DNA of 64,000 nt from Endothia cerciana (GCA_026119935.1 JALRMH010000012.1:682001-746000), one strand, 5' to 3'; counted from the first letter of the stretch, positions 33,347 through 45,023 are shown. The notes: generated by a model from the sequence alone, not told the origin. Made by a program: numbers and translations.

Positions 33347-35151
33347 ATGTCTCTAAATCGTGTCTCATCGCTCGAGACGTTCTCTCATCTATCGCGAGGA
33401 CCGTCCAGAACCCCGTCACCTAGCAGCCGGGACAGACGACTGAGTTTCAACCCTCTCCCGGAATCATGGGACCCTCATGCCGGCAAACCCGGCTACATAG
33501 AGTCTGTGGGCGCCTTCGAGGTGCCAAGGTGGAAGAGGATCTGTAGGTTCTGCAATGGCTGGTGCTGTGGTGAGGACCGATCGCTGACCCCGTATATCAC
33601 CCTGCAGTACAAGTCATGGCGACGGTCGTTTACTGCCTCTTCGCAGCGGGCATAGTATTCGGCTATGCAGCACTGAAGCCGGTGCTCAAGTCAGAAGGCG
33701 CTTATCAGGACGTCTGCGGCGGTGATGCCGCCGCCACCGCCGCCGAGGTGGACACCTGCGTCGAGATCCATCTCAACCTCATGTTCACCGTCGCAGCTGT
33801 CTCGACAAACGTGGCGGCGCTCCCGGTCGGCACCATCCTCGATCATTTCGGCCCGCGCGCGTGCGGCCTGCTAGGGGCCATGTTCCTCACCATGGGGTCC
33901 CTGCTCATGGCCTACGAGAGGCGGCTGCCCTTTGACGGCCTGCTCTTCGGCTATCTCTTCCTCGCCCTCGGCGGGCCGTTCACGTACATCTCGTCCTTCC
34001 AGCTGTCGAATGCCTTCCCGCGGCACTCGGGGCTCATCTTGGCGATCCTGACGGGGGCCTTCGACGCGTCGAGCGCCTTGTTCCTGATCTACCGCATCAT
34101 CTTTGGGAGGACGGACGGCTCGTTCGGGCATGACAGGTTCTTCCTTGCCTATCTCGTGGTGCCCGTGGTCATTGTCCTGCTGCAGGTGTTCCTGCTTCCC
34201 AAGCAGTCGTACAAGACCATCGGCGAGATGATCGAGGAGGTGGACCAGCCGCTCCCGCCGCACGGGCCGGACGACCAGGTCGACGAGCACACGGCGCTGC
34301 TGGAGCAGGAGCGCAGGGAGCACCGGGACTCCGTCCAGGCGGACCTGGAAGACCTGCTCGGCTCCACGAGGGCGGATAAGCAGGCGAAGAGCGAGGAGCA
34401 CAAGAACGAGACGTCCGGCGTGTGGGGGGTCAAGCACAACAACACCGCCTGGGAACAGATCCGGTCCCCTTGGTTCATTCTCATCTGTCTCTTCACCGGT
34501 AAGTGACCAAAAGTTCCCGGCATGGCGGCCGGTCAGGCAGGAACACGCCGCTGATGGGCTACAGTGATCCAAATGACAAGGATCAATTACTTCGTCGCGA
34601 CGATCCGGCCGCAGTACGAATCCCTCCTCCACTCCCACGATCACGCCGTCAAGGTCAACAACTTCTTCGACCTCGCCCTCCCCATCGGCGGCATCCTCTC
34701 CATCCCCTTCATCGGGCTGCTCCTGGACCATACCTCCACGCTCGTCGTGCTCTTCTGGCTCGTCACCGTCACCACCACGGTCGGCGTCCTGGGCATCATC
34801 CCTGAAATGTGGGCCGCGTACGCGAACGTCTGTCTGTTCGTGCTGTACAGGCCGTTCTACTACACGGCCGTATCCGATTATACCGCCAAGGTGTTCGGCT
34901 TCAAGACCTTCGGTACCGTCTACGGGACGATCATCTGCCTCTCGGGCCTGTTCAACTTCTCCCAGTCGGGACTGGACTACCTGTTCCATCAGACATTCAG
35001 GGGCGACCCGGTACCCGTGAACGTTATGCTTCTGTCTTCGGGCCTTATCATAGGTCTGGCAATGGTACTGTATGTTGGCGTTCAAGCGAGAGGGTTGAGG
35101 AGGAAGATGCTGGAGCTGGAGGCCGAGAGAGCGGTCGGGTTGCGCGACTGA
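33347..35151 (+). CDS. MFS transporter, Fmp42/YMR221C-like
   Basis: Polytopic membrane transporter of the major facilitator superfamily, closest in pattern to the fungal Fmp42 group (vacuole/mitochondria-associated in yeast); substrate unknown. Exons 33347-33542, 33608-34498 and 34565-35151 give 557 residues. The cytosolic N-terminus (about 65 residues) is Ser/Arg-rich. TM1 begins across the first splice (VVYCLFAAGIVFGYAALKPV). The TM2-TM3 loop PVGTILDHFGPRACGLLGAM is the MFS motif-A region. Six N-terminal helices are followed by a long charged central loop (about 205-295) and then six more helices after the second splice (PIGGILSIPFIGLLLDHTST). It ends in a basic/acidic helix. Confidence 0.87.
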
Positions 35152-35581
35152 AAAAGAGGCTGTTCCTAAGGTGGCATGAACGGGGAAGAATTAGGATGCT
35201 GTCATGTTAGCACTTAAATCGCCAATCCCAGAGAAAGGTGACGCGCAATGCAACCAGTCCAGGCTGTGAGACTGCGCTTCCCGCGAAGGCCTAAAACAGG
35301 TGTACATTGCAGGCGTGAGATATTTGAGGGTCCGTGCACGTTGTCTTCATAGATGATTCTATAAGCCTCTAGGTTCCCATGAAAATGAAAATAAAGACTC
35401 TCGAAGAGGGGAATATGGTGATGCTGAGCGCTGATTTCAGGCATCCCGCCCCGAGAATCGATCACATATTATCCGAGCCAGGTCACCTCATGAAGCAGTC
35501 ATAAGCCATGCGTCGTGAGTCCCCGCCCACAATCTGGACCGGTGATGATCGTCTCTGAAGGAAACAATGAAGGAGTCAGCA
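35152..35581. other. intergenic, tail-to-tail
   Basis: These 430 bases lie between convergent stop codons of the MFS gene and the small hypothetical. No gene is seen. Confidence 0.5.
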
Positions 35582-36193
35582 TTAGCACACCGGCTGCGGG
35601 GGCAGGGGGCCAGCCAACCGACCTCTGATGCGGTGCCCAGCACCGCCAGGCGTACTCGCGAAGCTCCTCGAACCAACCGACCCGGAGCTCGATCCATCCG
35701 AGTCTGTCTCAGACAGGCTGGTAGGCGAAAGGCAACGAGCTACATCCCCTCCCACGCCACCACAGTCGCCCACCCGCCTCCTCAGGAAGTACTCCAGCGC
35801 GGAGTCCCGCGCCTTCTTCCTCAGCGCCTCCACGAGATACCTCTGGAGCACCTCCACGTCCTCGACCGCACACTCGACCGGGGCCGCGGGCGCCAGCGCC
35901 TCCCCGCCGGCGGACTGCAGCATCCCCACGCCGGCCTTCAGCCTCCAGAAGTCCTCGGGGGAGCGGTAGATGGTGCACGCCCGGTCGTGGTCGTAGTAGA
36001 GTATGATCTCGTAGGCCAGCGTGCAGTCGTCGTCGTCGCCGCCGAGGCCGAGGCCGAGGCCGAGGCGCAGGGAGCGGATCCAGATGGCCCTGGGCAGCCT
36101 GCGCGTGGCGTCATATGTGTGGTGGCATCGCCAGGAGTGCAGCTGGGGCTTGGTGAGGGCGGCAGTAGGGGGCCAGGCCTTGTCAAGCTGCAT
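35582..36193 (-). CDS. hypothetical protein, about 200 aa
   Basis: Single-exon frame of 203 residues from an ATG at 36193. The N-terminal half looks like a folded domain: AWPPTAALTKPQLHSWRCHH, then RAIWIRSLRLGL and LAYEIILYYDHDRACTIYRS followed by PEDFWRLKAGV. The Y-E-I-x-L-Y and I-Y-R-S-x-E-D-F-x-R-L pattern faintly resembles PX (phox-homology) domains, which bind phosphoinositides; this is a guess. A GAGGCC-type repeat encodes LGLGLGLG. The second half has a helix (VLQRYLVEALRKKARDSALE) and a Ser/Gly-rich tail. I do not recognise a named family. Confidence 0.6.
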   Translation of the reverse strand: MQLDKAWPPTAALTKPQLHSWRCHHTYDATRRLPRAIWIRSLRLGLGLGLGGDDDDCTLAYEIILYYDHDRACTIYRSPEDFWRLKAGVGMLQSAGGEALAPAAPVECAVEDVEVLQRYLVEALRKKARDSALEYFLRRRVGDCGGVGGDVARCLSPTSLSETDSDGSSSGSVGSRSFASTPGGAGHRIRGRLAGPLPPQPVC

Positions 36194-37067
36194 CGTGGGT
36201 ATTAGGTGGTATCAGTCAGCGGACGGAGGAGGATTGTATTATCCGGGAGAGGGAGGGAGGGAGGGGAGCAGTGGCGAGGATGGGGGGGGCGAGAATTCTT
36301 ATGATTTAAGGAGAGATGCGAGCGGCTGCGTGGAAGTAGACGAGGGCTGGCAGGCCTAATTAATCGGCTGTGGAAAACACGAGGTAGGTGTGCACGCTGG
36401 TGCTCATTGTGCGCAATTCATATATACGAGGGTGCGGCTCTGCCACTCGGGACCCTCGTGACATTGGACAATGACTATGGCCCTGCGGCTGTGATGTATC
36501 ATGACTAAGGGTAGCAACGCCGGGGCAAAGGGGGAGGGGGAAGCACAACATCAAAAGACATCCACATTCCGACGACGTGTGCTGATTTGTCCTGTGGCGA
36601 GATCATGACCGGGTGGTGACGCGGGAGAACGCCGTTGCGGGCCCGTCATGGGGCGTTGGGCACGTCAACAACAGGCAGAAGACATCGCAATGAACAAGGC
36701 AGCGAGCGATGACAGTAGACAAGCGTGTTGGCGATTTGCGGTGCTGCTCGCCACCTCTCTAGGGCGGCCGCCTCGGCTGGCCGCGGATGATGTTATGTTG
36801 TGCCAGGCAGACCTGAAGCGAGCTTATCGTGAGTTTCGCGAAGCCGTGTTCTCACCTGAAACCCAAAGGGGCCCCCAGGCTTACGGTTTACGGTGTGCGT
36901 GGATTGACACGGCCAACCAGACGAGGCATTGGCCTTTAGATCTTTCTACTATGGTACCAGCTTTCCTTTCCATGTAAGACATTGTCTTTGGCCATATTCA
37001 TCTAACCTGTTCAGCTCTACCAACGCGCGCCACGGCACGGTCCGATATACCTTCACCTCATTGCCCT
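36194..37067. other. intergenic, no convincing gene
   Basis: 874 bases lie between two genes of the same (minus) strand. A plus-strand frame at 36648-36977 (109 codons) has no recognisable domain. One copy of the TACTATGGTACC motif lies at 36947-36958. Confidence 0.5.
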
Positions 37068-38693
37068 TCACTCGTGCCCCTTCCATTTCCACGCCGCGTT
37101 CCGGTGAAGCAGGTGGTCCTTGCTCGCCATCGCCGTCCACGATCCCCACAGCCCGCCGATCGGCCAGTACCCCTTCAGCCACTCGTACTTCCCGGCCTGC
37201 CTCCTCGCCGCAGCCTCGTCCACCTCCTTGACGTGCACCTTGTCGTAGACGCTCGGCAGCGCCGAGGCCTTGTACTTGGCCCGCAGCGCGTCATACCAGC
37301 CCCGCCCGCCGTACATGGCCCAGAACTCCTCCTCCGGGTGGTACACGTGCGCGTAGAGCCACTTCATCCCGCCCAGCGCGCGGACCTTGGCCTCGAGCGC
37401 GCGGTTCCTCTCGACAAAGGCCGGCGGCGAGAACGTGCCCTCGTGGCCCCAGACGCCGATGTTGAGCATCATCTGGTCCTCTCGCGCGGGCGCGGAGGGG
37501 AGCCCGAGGATGTCCCGGGAGACAGAGGGCGCGTGCTCGGCGGGCGGGGTGGCGGATGGGTGAAAGGTCGGCGAGCTGCGCCGCCGCATCGGACAGAGCC
37601 AAAGCGGCCATATCGGGTGCTCCTCGTCCAGGTAGTCGACAAAGAGCTCTGCGGTCTCGAAGGGCATGGCAATGTCCTGGATCGTGAACGTATTTTTCTC
37701 TCCCGTCTCACGAGCGCGGTACAGCATGCGAGTGTGCAGGAGGTCGTCGAGCAGCCAGCGACTGAAGTTGTTGAACGGCATCAGCCAATACATGACGACG
37801 AAACGACCGATCCAGTATGCACCGCGGTCGTAGCGGAACAGGTATTCGGCCAGCGGTATGTAGTCCTCTGTTATTGACACAGAGCCCTTTGCCAGCGCAG
37901 ACGTGCGTTCCTCGACGTGCAGATAATACCAGGGGTCCCAAGCGCCACTGAAAGCCTGCACCTTCATGTGGCCAGGCTTTTGGTCTGTCAGGGAACCCGA
38001 GACGATAACCCCATGGTCTTTGGAGAAGAGTATGCCGTCCACATAATCATTCTCAGGTTTGGCTATCTCCTCCCTGACTGCCTTGACGGCCTCTGCCACG
38101 CTGTTGGTTCGGCGGTAGCGTGTGTGCACATACTTCTTCGCCTCGATCAGGTTGATTTCCAGCATGGTGACAATACCAAGCGTGCCGACCGCACCAGGCG
38201 CCGCGCGAAATAGGTCAGGCCGCTCATCACGGCTGGCCGTAACAACCTCACCGTCAGCCAACACCATCTCCACGCTGCGCACTGTGTCGTCGAAGAAGCC
38301 GTGGCGGAAGCTGGAGCTCTCGCCTCCCGTGCCGGCAAACCCACCACCGGCGGTGATGCCCGGGAACTCCATGACGATGGGTGGCACCAGACCGTGAGGA
38401 AGGGAGGCCTCGACGAGGCCGTCCATGGGCACGTTGGGCTCCACCAGCATTGTTTTGTTGACAGGGTCAACAGAGAGTACATGCGAGAGTGCCGAGATGT
38501 CGACGGCGCGCATGGCTCCCTTAGGCCGCGTGCTGTTGGTGCTGCCGTGAGAGACTCGATAGGGCTCCTTGAGGTCGTAGAACCTCCGGACAGACGCAGC
38601 GACCTCTCGGACTGCTGCACGGTGTCTCTCCATATCCTTCGAGGGTGCGTTCTTCGTCAACATATCTCCGTTGTCGGGCCCATGTGACCTCAT
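37068..38693 (-). CDS. FAD-binding oxidoreductase, delta(24)-sterol reductase (DHCR24)-like
   Basis: FAD-dependent oxidoreductase of the DHCR24/DIMINUTO type; family members reduce the delta-24 double bond of sterols at the ER. Fungal orthologues are only annotated by similarity. Single exon, 541 residues. The FAD-binding (PCMH/FAD_binding_4) fold spans about residues 20-190: YRVSHGSTNSTRP (45-57), TMLVEPNVPMDGLVEASLPH, and MEFPGITAGGGFAGTGGESS (about 107-126) followed by FRHGFFDDTVRSVEMVLADG. The C-terminal half contains PIWPLWLCPM and KWLYAHVYHPEEEFWAMYGG, typical of the family. I start at the ATG at 38693; codons further upstream (to 38708) begin with GTG. The stretch of about 25 Pro/Ser-rich residues after LCPM is unusual and could be a lineage insertion. 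Confidence 0.85.
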   Translation of the reverse strand: MRSHGPDNGDMLTKNAPSKDMERHRAAVREVAASVRRFYDLKEPYRVSHGSTNSTRPKGAMRAVDISALSHVLSVDPVNKTMLVEPNVPMDGLVEASLPHGLVPPIVMEFPGITAGGGFAGTGGESSSFRHGFFDDTVRSVEMVLADGEVVTASRDERPDLFRAAPGAVGTLGIVTMLEINLIEAKKYVHTRYRRTNSVAEAVKAVREEIAKPENDYVDGILFSKDHGVIVSGSLTDQKPGHMKVQAFSGAWDPWYYLHVEERTSALAKGSVSITEDYIPLAEYLFRYDRGAYWIGRFVVMYWLMPFNNFSRWLLDDLLHTRMLYRARETGEKNTFTIQDIAMPFETAELFVDYLDEEHPIWPLWLCPMRRRSSPTFHPSATPPAEHAPSVSRDILGLPSAPAREDQMMLNIGVWGHEGTFSPPAFVERNRALEAKVRALGGMKWLYAHVYHPEEEFWAMYGGRGWYDALRAKYKASALPSVYDKVHVKEVDEAAARRQAGKYEWLKGYWPIGGLWGSWTAMASKDHLLHRNAAWKWKGHE

Positions 38694-40796
38694 GGTTGTG
38701 ACTCCCACGTGAATCGTCCTGTAATAGTGGCCAACGAGGAGGTCAAGTGAACAGAAATATGGAAAAGATATGAATCAGACAGGGAAATGCAGATGGAGCA
38801 GTAGAAAGGTATGAGATGCCCATTGCTCTTGAAACTCGCCGGCTAGCTTCATATTGTCCTTTTGGCCTGGCAAGTATTGTCCTCAGAACGGCTTTGCGGC
38901 ATGGGCAGCACCGGCACAGTACTACTGTCCACCTCGACCGGACACGGAGAGAGTGGACGGCCTGCTTTCGGAATGCACGGCCTTTCGTACCTCGAGCGAA
39001 AGCTAAGTGGCAAGTCGGCTCCGTGTAGGTGTTGGTCCGGCCCTCAGCAGTCCTCACCGATCTGGCTTGTCCTCCCGCCGGCTTGGGCGCCATCACGATT
39101 CGGGCTGCATTGTCCTAAACCATGACCTTTTCGAGACACATGTACGTGCCATCTTGTCGTTTGGGTGACAAGGTCAGTCGACAAAGGCGCAATGATGGTT
39201 CCTCCCCCAATGAGACTGTCAATATCACCACTTGGTGATAGGGGATGCGGTAAGTGCTGGCGGCCTCAGCCGCCCAAATGACAACCTGTTAGATTCCAGG
39301 GGTCGAAACGCTGGTGCGCACATGCTGCCCAGCCATTCTTGCCATCTCCTCGTTGCTGCATAGGTAAGGTCTACCAGTATTGGAATGTCCCTTTCCCTGG
39401 GGTTACCAATAGGGCTATTCTCCGTTTGTGCGTACTAACATGATTCATTACTATAATAACCTGTGCCTGCTGGTCTCGTCTGCCACTAGAGGGCATCGCC
39501 GATCCGACATCCGACACAACCTATCGAGCCAACATTTGAACCTTGGAGGACGGTCAGCAGGCCAAAATGCCATCCAAAGCAAAAAGGCCACGAACACGTA
39601 AGTGAGGCCATAGTCCCTCGAGAGATGGCAGTGGGTCCTAGGCAGCCGAAGTCCTCATCAAGGTCTGGCGTCAGGTGGTGCTGAGGAAGACGGAGATTTG
39701 TCCATGGTACCATAGTAGAAGCTCAGCGCTGGGCCTGCTGAAAATGGACTGCATGCCTGTTCTGAAGCGTTGATGGAGCCTGAAACGGTGCTAGACAAGT
39801 TGACATGCATCTCAGTGGGGGCCCAGGATGCATGCTGCGGTAGCGACAGTTGCCCCTGCAGGCACTGGCAGGCACTGGCAGGCACTGGCAGGCACTAGCA
39901 GGAGACACTGGGGACCCAGGACGACCACAAACAGTTTGACATGCTGTTCGGCAACGAGATCCCAGGATACCTAGATGAACACGTCGGCATCCTGTTTCCG
40001 AATGCTACAGCGAGTTTTGATATATAGCAGCGACACTATAGTGATCATGAGATATGGGTGTTGTTATCTGCTGTGACATCCCGTTTGACGTGTCATGCCT
40101 TTCAAACTTGAACGGATGTGATAGGGCAGTACTTAATTAAGTACTACGGTACTGAGTAATGCATCAACCAGAAGGGGGCCAGAGCTTCAGTCCTGGGATG
40201 GAAGTGGACTCGGTCGGCTGGGCTGGATGGGCCAAATCTAGGGCACTGACAAGGCAGGCAAGGCTGAGGAGGTCAAAGACGAATCGGGGTACAGGAGCTT
40301 GCTTTACTATCGTGAGGAGAAAGAGAAGGGCACCAGGGGAAAGGGCATAGGGCATTTTCCACCACGACGATGCTGTAGAAAGGACCAACGGGGCCCTGAC
40401 CACGGTTTGATCCCCTGCATGTCCCCTCTGCTGCCCCTGCAGCTGCTGTTGCATTGCCTGCCTTCCAAGGTTGCGCGCATTGCTCCCCAGATCCTCTTCG
40501 ATCCCCTTCATTCCTGCAGCATCCCCAGTATCCCTGCCTTGGCGATTAGATTCGCCAACAGCCCCCCCTTCTCTTCAGGTTAGGCAACGGTTGCTACGGG
40601 TGAGATCTCCTTCCACTGTTTCCGGTCCAAACCGCGCTCGTCTCTGGTGCCTCCCACTCTGCACCGGCATACAACACCACAGGCACGAGTACGAGCGCGC
40701 TGTTAAAGGCTCTCTCTCTTTGTTACTTCATCGCGCCACGAAATACCGCCAACCTAGAACCGCGTCGCCTCTCTGTTTCGACCGACACCGTCTACG
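38694..40796. other. divergent gene-poor intergenic region
   Basis: 2.1 kb lies between the reductase and the NTF2-like gene. It contains a short minisatellite, one copy of the TACCATAGTA motif (39706-39717) and a related TACTACGGTAC (about 40142-40152). No frame shows coding character. Confidence 0.5.
39861..39900. repeat. 10-bp minisatellite, 4 copies
   Basis: Four tandem copies of GGCACTGGCA, the last with one change (GGCACTAGCA). Confidence 0.95.
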
Positions 40797-42883
40797 ATGG
40801 CGCTGCATGCGGTGTACAAGCAGTTCTTGGCTGCGCCAAATTCATCCGCGTTGGCCCAGAACGCGTCGTTGCACTACATCACTACAACGACTAGCTTCTA
40901 CGGTCCTACCGATATCATCAAGCACCTCAGCTCCCAGCGCAACCTGATCAAGAAGGACAAGGAGGACATCATTGCCGTCGTCGAGGGTCAGGATTCCCTC
41001 GCCGTCCAGACAGAGCTCTCCCTCGAGTTCCAGGATCAAGGCGGTGCTTACCTGCCGGGCCTGGACGATCAGTTCCTCTACGATCGCGTCGTTCACATCC
41101 CCGTCGTAAGTGCTGTGTCCCCTCTGGGCGCTGCCCTGGTCGCGCTGCGCTCCTACCACCTCCCACACAGACCATGCCTCGCTGCTCACTCATGCGATTG
41201 ATCGGTGACTGACCTGTGCTGCTTTCCTTGTCGCCTAGGTCCACATCGTCAAGTTCGACAGCGATGGCAAGATCACGACGGTCCAACAGAGCTGGGACCA
41301 GGGGGCGCTACTCAAGCAGCTCGACGTGATCGGCAAGACCGGTCGCAACTGGCCCATTCGCGACAGCCAGGAGCAGATCAAGCTGATTACCAAGGCTGGT
41401 GGGAAGCCTGCAGATTCCGCGCCCTCGCAGGCTGTCCAGCGGCCCGGCGAGAACTCCACGCGTGCAACACGCGATCCCCACGCGGTACTTCACTCCTTCG
41501 GTTCGCGCAACGAAAAACCTGCCCCTGTCGTCTCTCCATTCTCTGGTACGCGGCCCCGTCAGCGAACCTTCGAGGAGATCCTGGGAGACGAGCCCCACCC
41601 CGACTCTCCCGAGCGCCAGTCGCCTGGCAAGTTTGTTGCGCCCAAGATTGGTGCTGGAAAGAACTTCCAACCCTCGCGGCTGTTCGACAAGCCCGAGAAT
41701 GTCCCGCCCGAAGAACCTACCCCTGCCGTCTCTCCGTTCTCTGGTACGCGGCCCCGTCAGCGAACCTTCGAGGAGATCCTGGGAGACGAGCCCCACCCCG
41801 ACTCTCCCGAGCGCCAGTCGCCTGGCAAGTTTGTTGNNNNNNNNNNNNNNNNNNNNNNNNNNNNNNNNNNNNNNNNNNNNNNNNNNNNNNNNNNNNNNNN
41901 NNNNNNNNNNNNNNNNNNNNNNNNNNNNNNNNNNGGCGCCCAAGATTGGTGCTGGAAAGAACTTCCAACCCTCGCGGCTGTTCGACAAGCCCGAAGATGT
42001 CCCGCCCGAGCCTGACAGCCCAGAGGGCGTCAGGTCCCCGCCCCGTTACATGAAGCCGCATCCCACAAAGTACAATCACTTCGACTTCGCCGATGGCTCT
42101 GATCCTACCGATGCGCCGCAGGCAGGAGTCGCCTTCGATGCCATCAAGTCGAAGCACCGAAGCCAATGGGACTTTTCGGACTTTTCGACGCCCCAGAAGC
42201 CCAAACCCAGCAAGACGATCCGCCACCAGGAGGTCCGCCACTGGAGCACGGACGAGAAGGACATCGACGAATCGCCTGCCAAGCCTACCGCCCTTAGCAA
42301 AGCCCGTCGCGATGCAAACACGCAGATCGAGCTCAAAGATGACGGCGAAGACATCCCGCCTAGTCAGCGCGCCGGTGCTCGCCCTCGTGGAGCCATGCAC
42401 AACAGCGGGATGGGTCTGTACAAGAACCATATGGTCTCTGACGACGGATCCGAGCCCATCCAGTCGCCCGATCCGCGCGCTCTCGGCAACATCACCAACC
42501 TGAAGCATAGGTCCAAGATGTTCGATCCTCACTTTGAGATGACGGACGAACCTCCCGCCCAGGACGCACAGAAGCCTAGCGCACCCGTGCCAGAGGACAG
42601 GAAGAAGGCCGTCAACATGATGCAGTCCAGCTGGTCGACATACGATATGTCACCTATCGCTCAGAAGGAGAACAACAAACCCCCCCTTAGCGAGACCTCG
42701 AGGGATCTGCGGGAGAACGGCCCCAACCACCGCATCAAGCTGGGCGGTGACGGCATGGGCAACCCCAAGGGCGGGCGTGGCTGGTCTCTCGGCGACGATG
42801 GCGACGAAGAGAAGCTGCCAGCCCCGGCGCCGGGAAGGAAGGGCGCCGCTCAGAAGGCGGCGAACAACTTCTGGGAGTTCTAG
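40797..42883 (+). CDS. NTF2-like domain protein with long repeat-bearing disordered tail (interrupted by gap)
   Basis: Exons 40797-41105 and 41239-42883 (133 bp GTAAGT/CTAG intron). The first about 150 residues form an NTF2-like fold: HAVYKQFLAAPNSSALAQNA, then ITTTTSFYGPTDIIKHLSSQ and, across the splice, HIPV-VHIVKFDSDGKITTVQ. NTF2-like domains bind partners, commonly in mRNA export or RNP assembly; the role here is unknown. The rest is disordered and low-complexity. Two near-identical 66-residue units (RPRQRTFEEILGDEPHPD ... FVAPKIGAGKNFQPSRLFDK) occur in tandem, and a 98-N gap (41837-41934) falls inside the array. The frame before and after the gap differs by one base as written, so the gap length is not reliable. 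The C-terminus ends in KAANNFWEF. Confidence 0.8.
41521..42012 (+). repeat. 198-bp coding tandem repeat spanning the gap
   Basis: CTGGTACGCG recurs at 41543 and 41741, a period of 198 bp (66 codons). The two units differ at only a few positions. After the N run the sequence resumes inside the unit (CGCCCAAGATTGG). At least two copies are present; the true number is hidden by the gap. Confidence 0.92.
41837..41934. other. assembly gap (98 N)
   Basis: The run of N sits at the exact place where the 198-bp repeat would continue with CGCCCAAG. That is typical of a repeat the assembler could not resolve. Confidence 0.97.
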
Positions 42884-44115
42884 AGGGCGTGCGTGTCAGC
42901 CGCTGACTCTCATCTACGAAGGGCCCTTTACGACGGTCCCGGGACCGGCCCATTGCGGCTGCGCCCGAGGAATCCGGACCGATGAATGCATTCCGAAATA
43001 GTCAGTTACGATGATGAGGAATCAGTTGTTTCCTCTGCATGACTGGGAGTCGTCCCGGCATTACACTCATTTCTTCCTTCCCTTTTTTTTTTTCCTTTCT
43101 TTCTCGAGTCATCTTTTGTTGGTGTACTGTGGACAATGATTGCGCGCTTGGGAGACTGCAGTCGCAGGATCCTGTCGCATCTGGAATTTCGGGGAGCAAA
43201 GAATGGATAGATACCAAACCTCCAAGGCTACTGGAGACAAGCTGAAAGCCGGGAGAGACTGTGCGTGTATATGAAAATGTATGAATTAGCGTTTCAGGAC
43301 TAGTCTGATGTCAGGAGAATGAAAGTCGACAGAGACGTCAAGCCTATCCGAGGCCCTCTGGGTGCTGCATGGTGATGATGCCCCGGGTTGTGGCTTGAAC
43401 GTGTCCCTCACGTTCATCACATGCAGGCTGCTGCAGGCGACCTCATTGGATCCTCGGGGACGTTCCAAGCCCTCGAAATGCGCGAACGCCCTGTGTTTGA
43501 GGCGCTGCCGTGGGCAAGGATCCCTTCATCCGGGGGTCTGACCTCTTGTCATCTGATTGTCTTCATCTGTGTGTGTCCCCAATATCCGACGGGCAACGGG
43601 GCAGCAGAGACGGGGACAACCATCCGCGCTCGTCTCACACGGCCACGTCGTGGGAGCAGGAGGACAACCCAATCGGTTGTCGCAGGCCCTCCTCACGTAC
43701 GACCCTGCCCGCGTCCAGAAACCTTCTAGAACCGGAATGCCCGCGAGGTGGGATATCCCCTGCCAGGCACGCCCAGCTACCCAGATCCTCGGGGCGCAGG
43801 GGGACCAGGACCCCCACGCCCCGGCCAGTGATGGCGCCTTAATAAATAAGAAAAGAACTATTGTGATAGCCAGCTAGCCGGCCTGGCCCAGTCAGCCCCG
43901 TAGCTACATGATATCATAGTATAGTAGTAGGTAGGACCTGAACTATGGGATGGTCTTGTTGGACCCTGCATCTGTGCATGCCACGGGTGGGCTGTTGTAA
44001 CAGCGCCCAGCCATGAGATAAGGCTGTTTCCAGGGGTGCGGCCAAGCACCGACAGGACCACCGACAGGACCAAGTACTACATACGGTATACTTTTTACGG
44101 TATACGACCCGTAGT

Positions 44116-44197
<82 letters not shown>

Positions 44198-45023
44198 CCG
44201 TGTGGTGAGCAGTCAGCCTGCCTCGGTGGGCATACGTATTATGCACAGTACTTGTGTGTAAGTGGCTAACGTATGTAACACGCTCCTTCCGGATCCCTCT
44301 ACCATCATCTCTTATGGTTTCCAACTTTATCAGTCGCCCTTAGTTCTCTTGCCTCGTCCTGCTATCGTCCCAAGCGACCAAGAAAGGGTCCCTCGTTTTC
44401 TCCGGGTCTGCTGAGAAGGGCGGCGAAAATTGCACAGTTGGCCAAGCATGACCAGGACTTGCCCGAAATAGCGTCATATCTAATAAATCCATTGGCCCAC
44501 CTCGGGGGGCTTATCTGATCAACGACAGACAGTCTTGCGGCGCCTCGAGGCCACTCCCTCCCCTCGAGGCCGGTCGCAGAAACGCGGCTCGCAGCAGAGA
44601 CCTGCTTCTCTCCTTCATATCGCCCGGTGGCCATCCATTCCTTCCCCCCCCCCCCCTCCCACCCACCTGCTTCAGCTTCCCAGCCCTTCTCCGCCGCAGC
44701 GGGCCGCTCTCATCTCGGGTGACGACATCCGGGCTCAGGCGCATCCGCCTCCGCCTCGCCGCGGTCACTGCGATGGGATGATCGAGCCGCGAAACCAGCG
44801 CGCGCTCTGTATCTCCGGGTACGGACACGGGGAGGAACCCGCCCGAGGTCTCAAACAGCCCGGCCCAGGCCTGGGGTGACACCGGGCCCCCCCTTCTTAT
44901 CGCGTCCAGGCCAGACAGAGGACAACAACTGCGACTCCAGATCCCGCTGCCGACCAGTTCCGTCGTACGAGGGGGACACGCGCACAGGCACGCCAGGAGG
45001 GGAGCACCCTACCATGCAAAGCC
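42884..45023. other. intergenic, microsatellite and permease leader
   Basis: 2.1 kb lies between genes of the same strand. It holds a long (GCT)n repeat, C/T-rich stretches (43083-43105, 44645-44656) and the presumed promoter and 5' leader of the permease. No recognised gene. Confidence 0.55.
44117..44196. repeat. (GCT)26 microsatellite (CTG/CAG repeat)
   Basis: Eighty uninterrupted bases of GCT, about 26.7 units, in intergenic DNA about 830 bp upstream of the permease start. Confidence 0.97.

Noticed and set aside
33871..35085. 404-codon minus-strand frame opposite the MFS transporter
   Set aside because: Composition (Asp, Glu, Arg, Val) is that of an antisense of transmembrane coding sequence, and the sense protein is well supported.
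39861..39900. CRISPR-like array
   Set aside because: The repeats are directly adjacent 10-mers without spacers, in a eukaryotic genome.
41326..42015. Apparent frame change across the N gap in the NTF2-like gene
   Set aside because: As a pseudogene signal it fails: the frame is intact on both sides in repeat-consistent phase, and the gap length is arbitrary.
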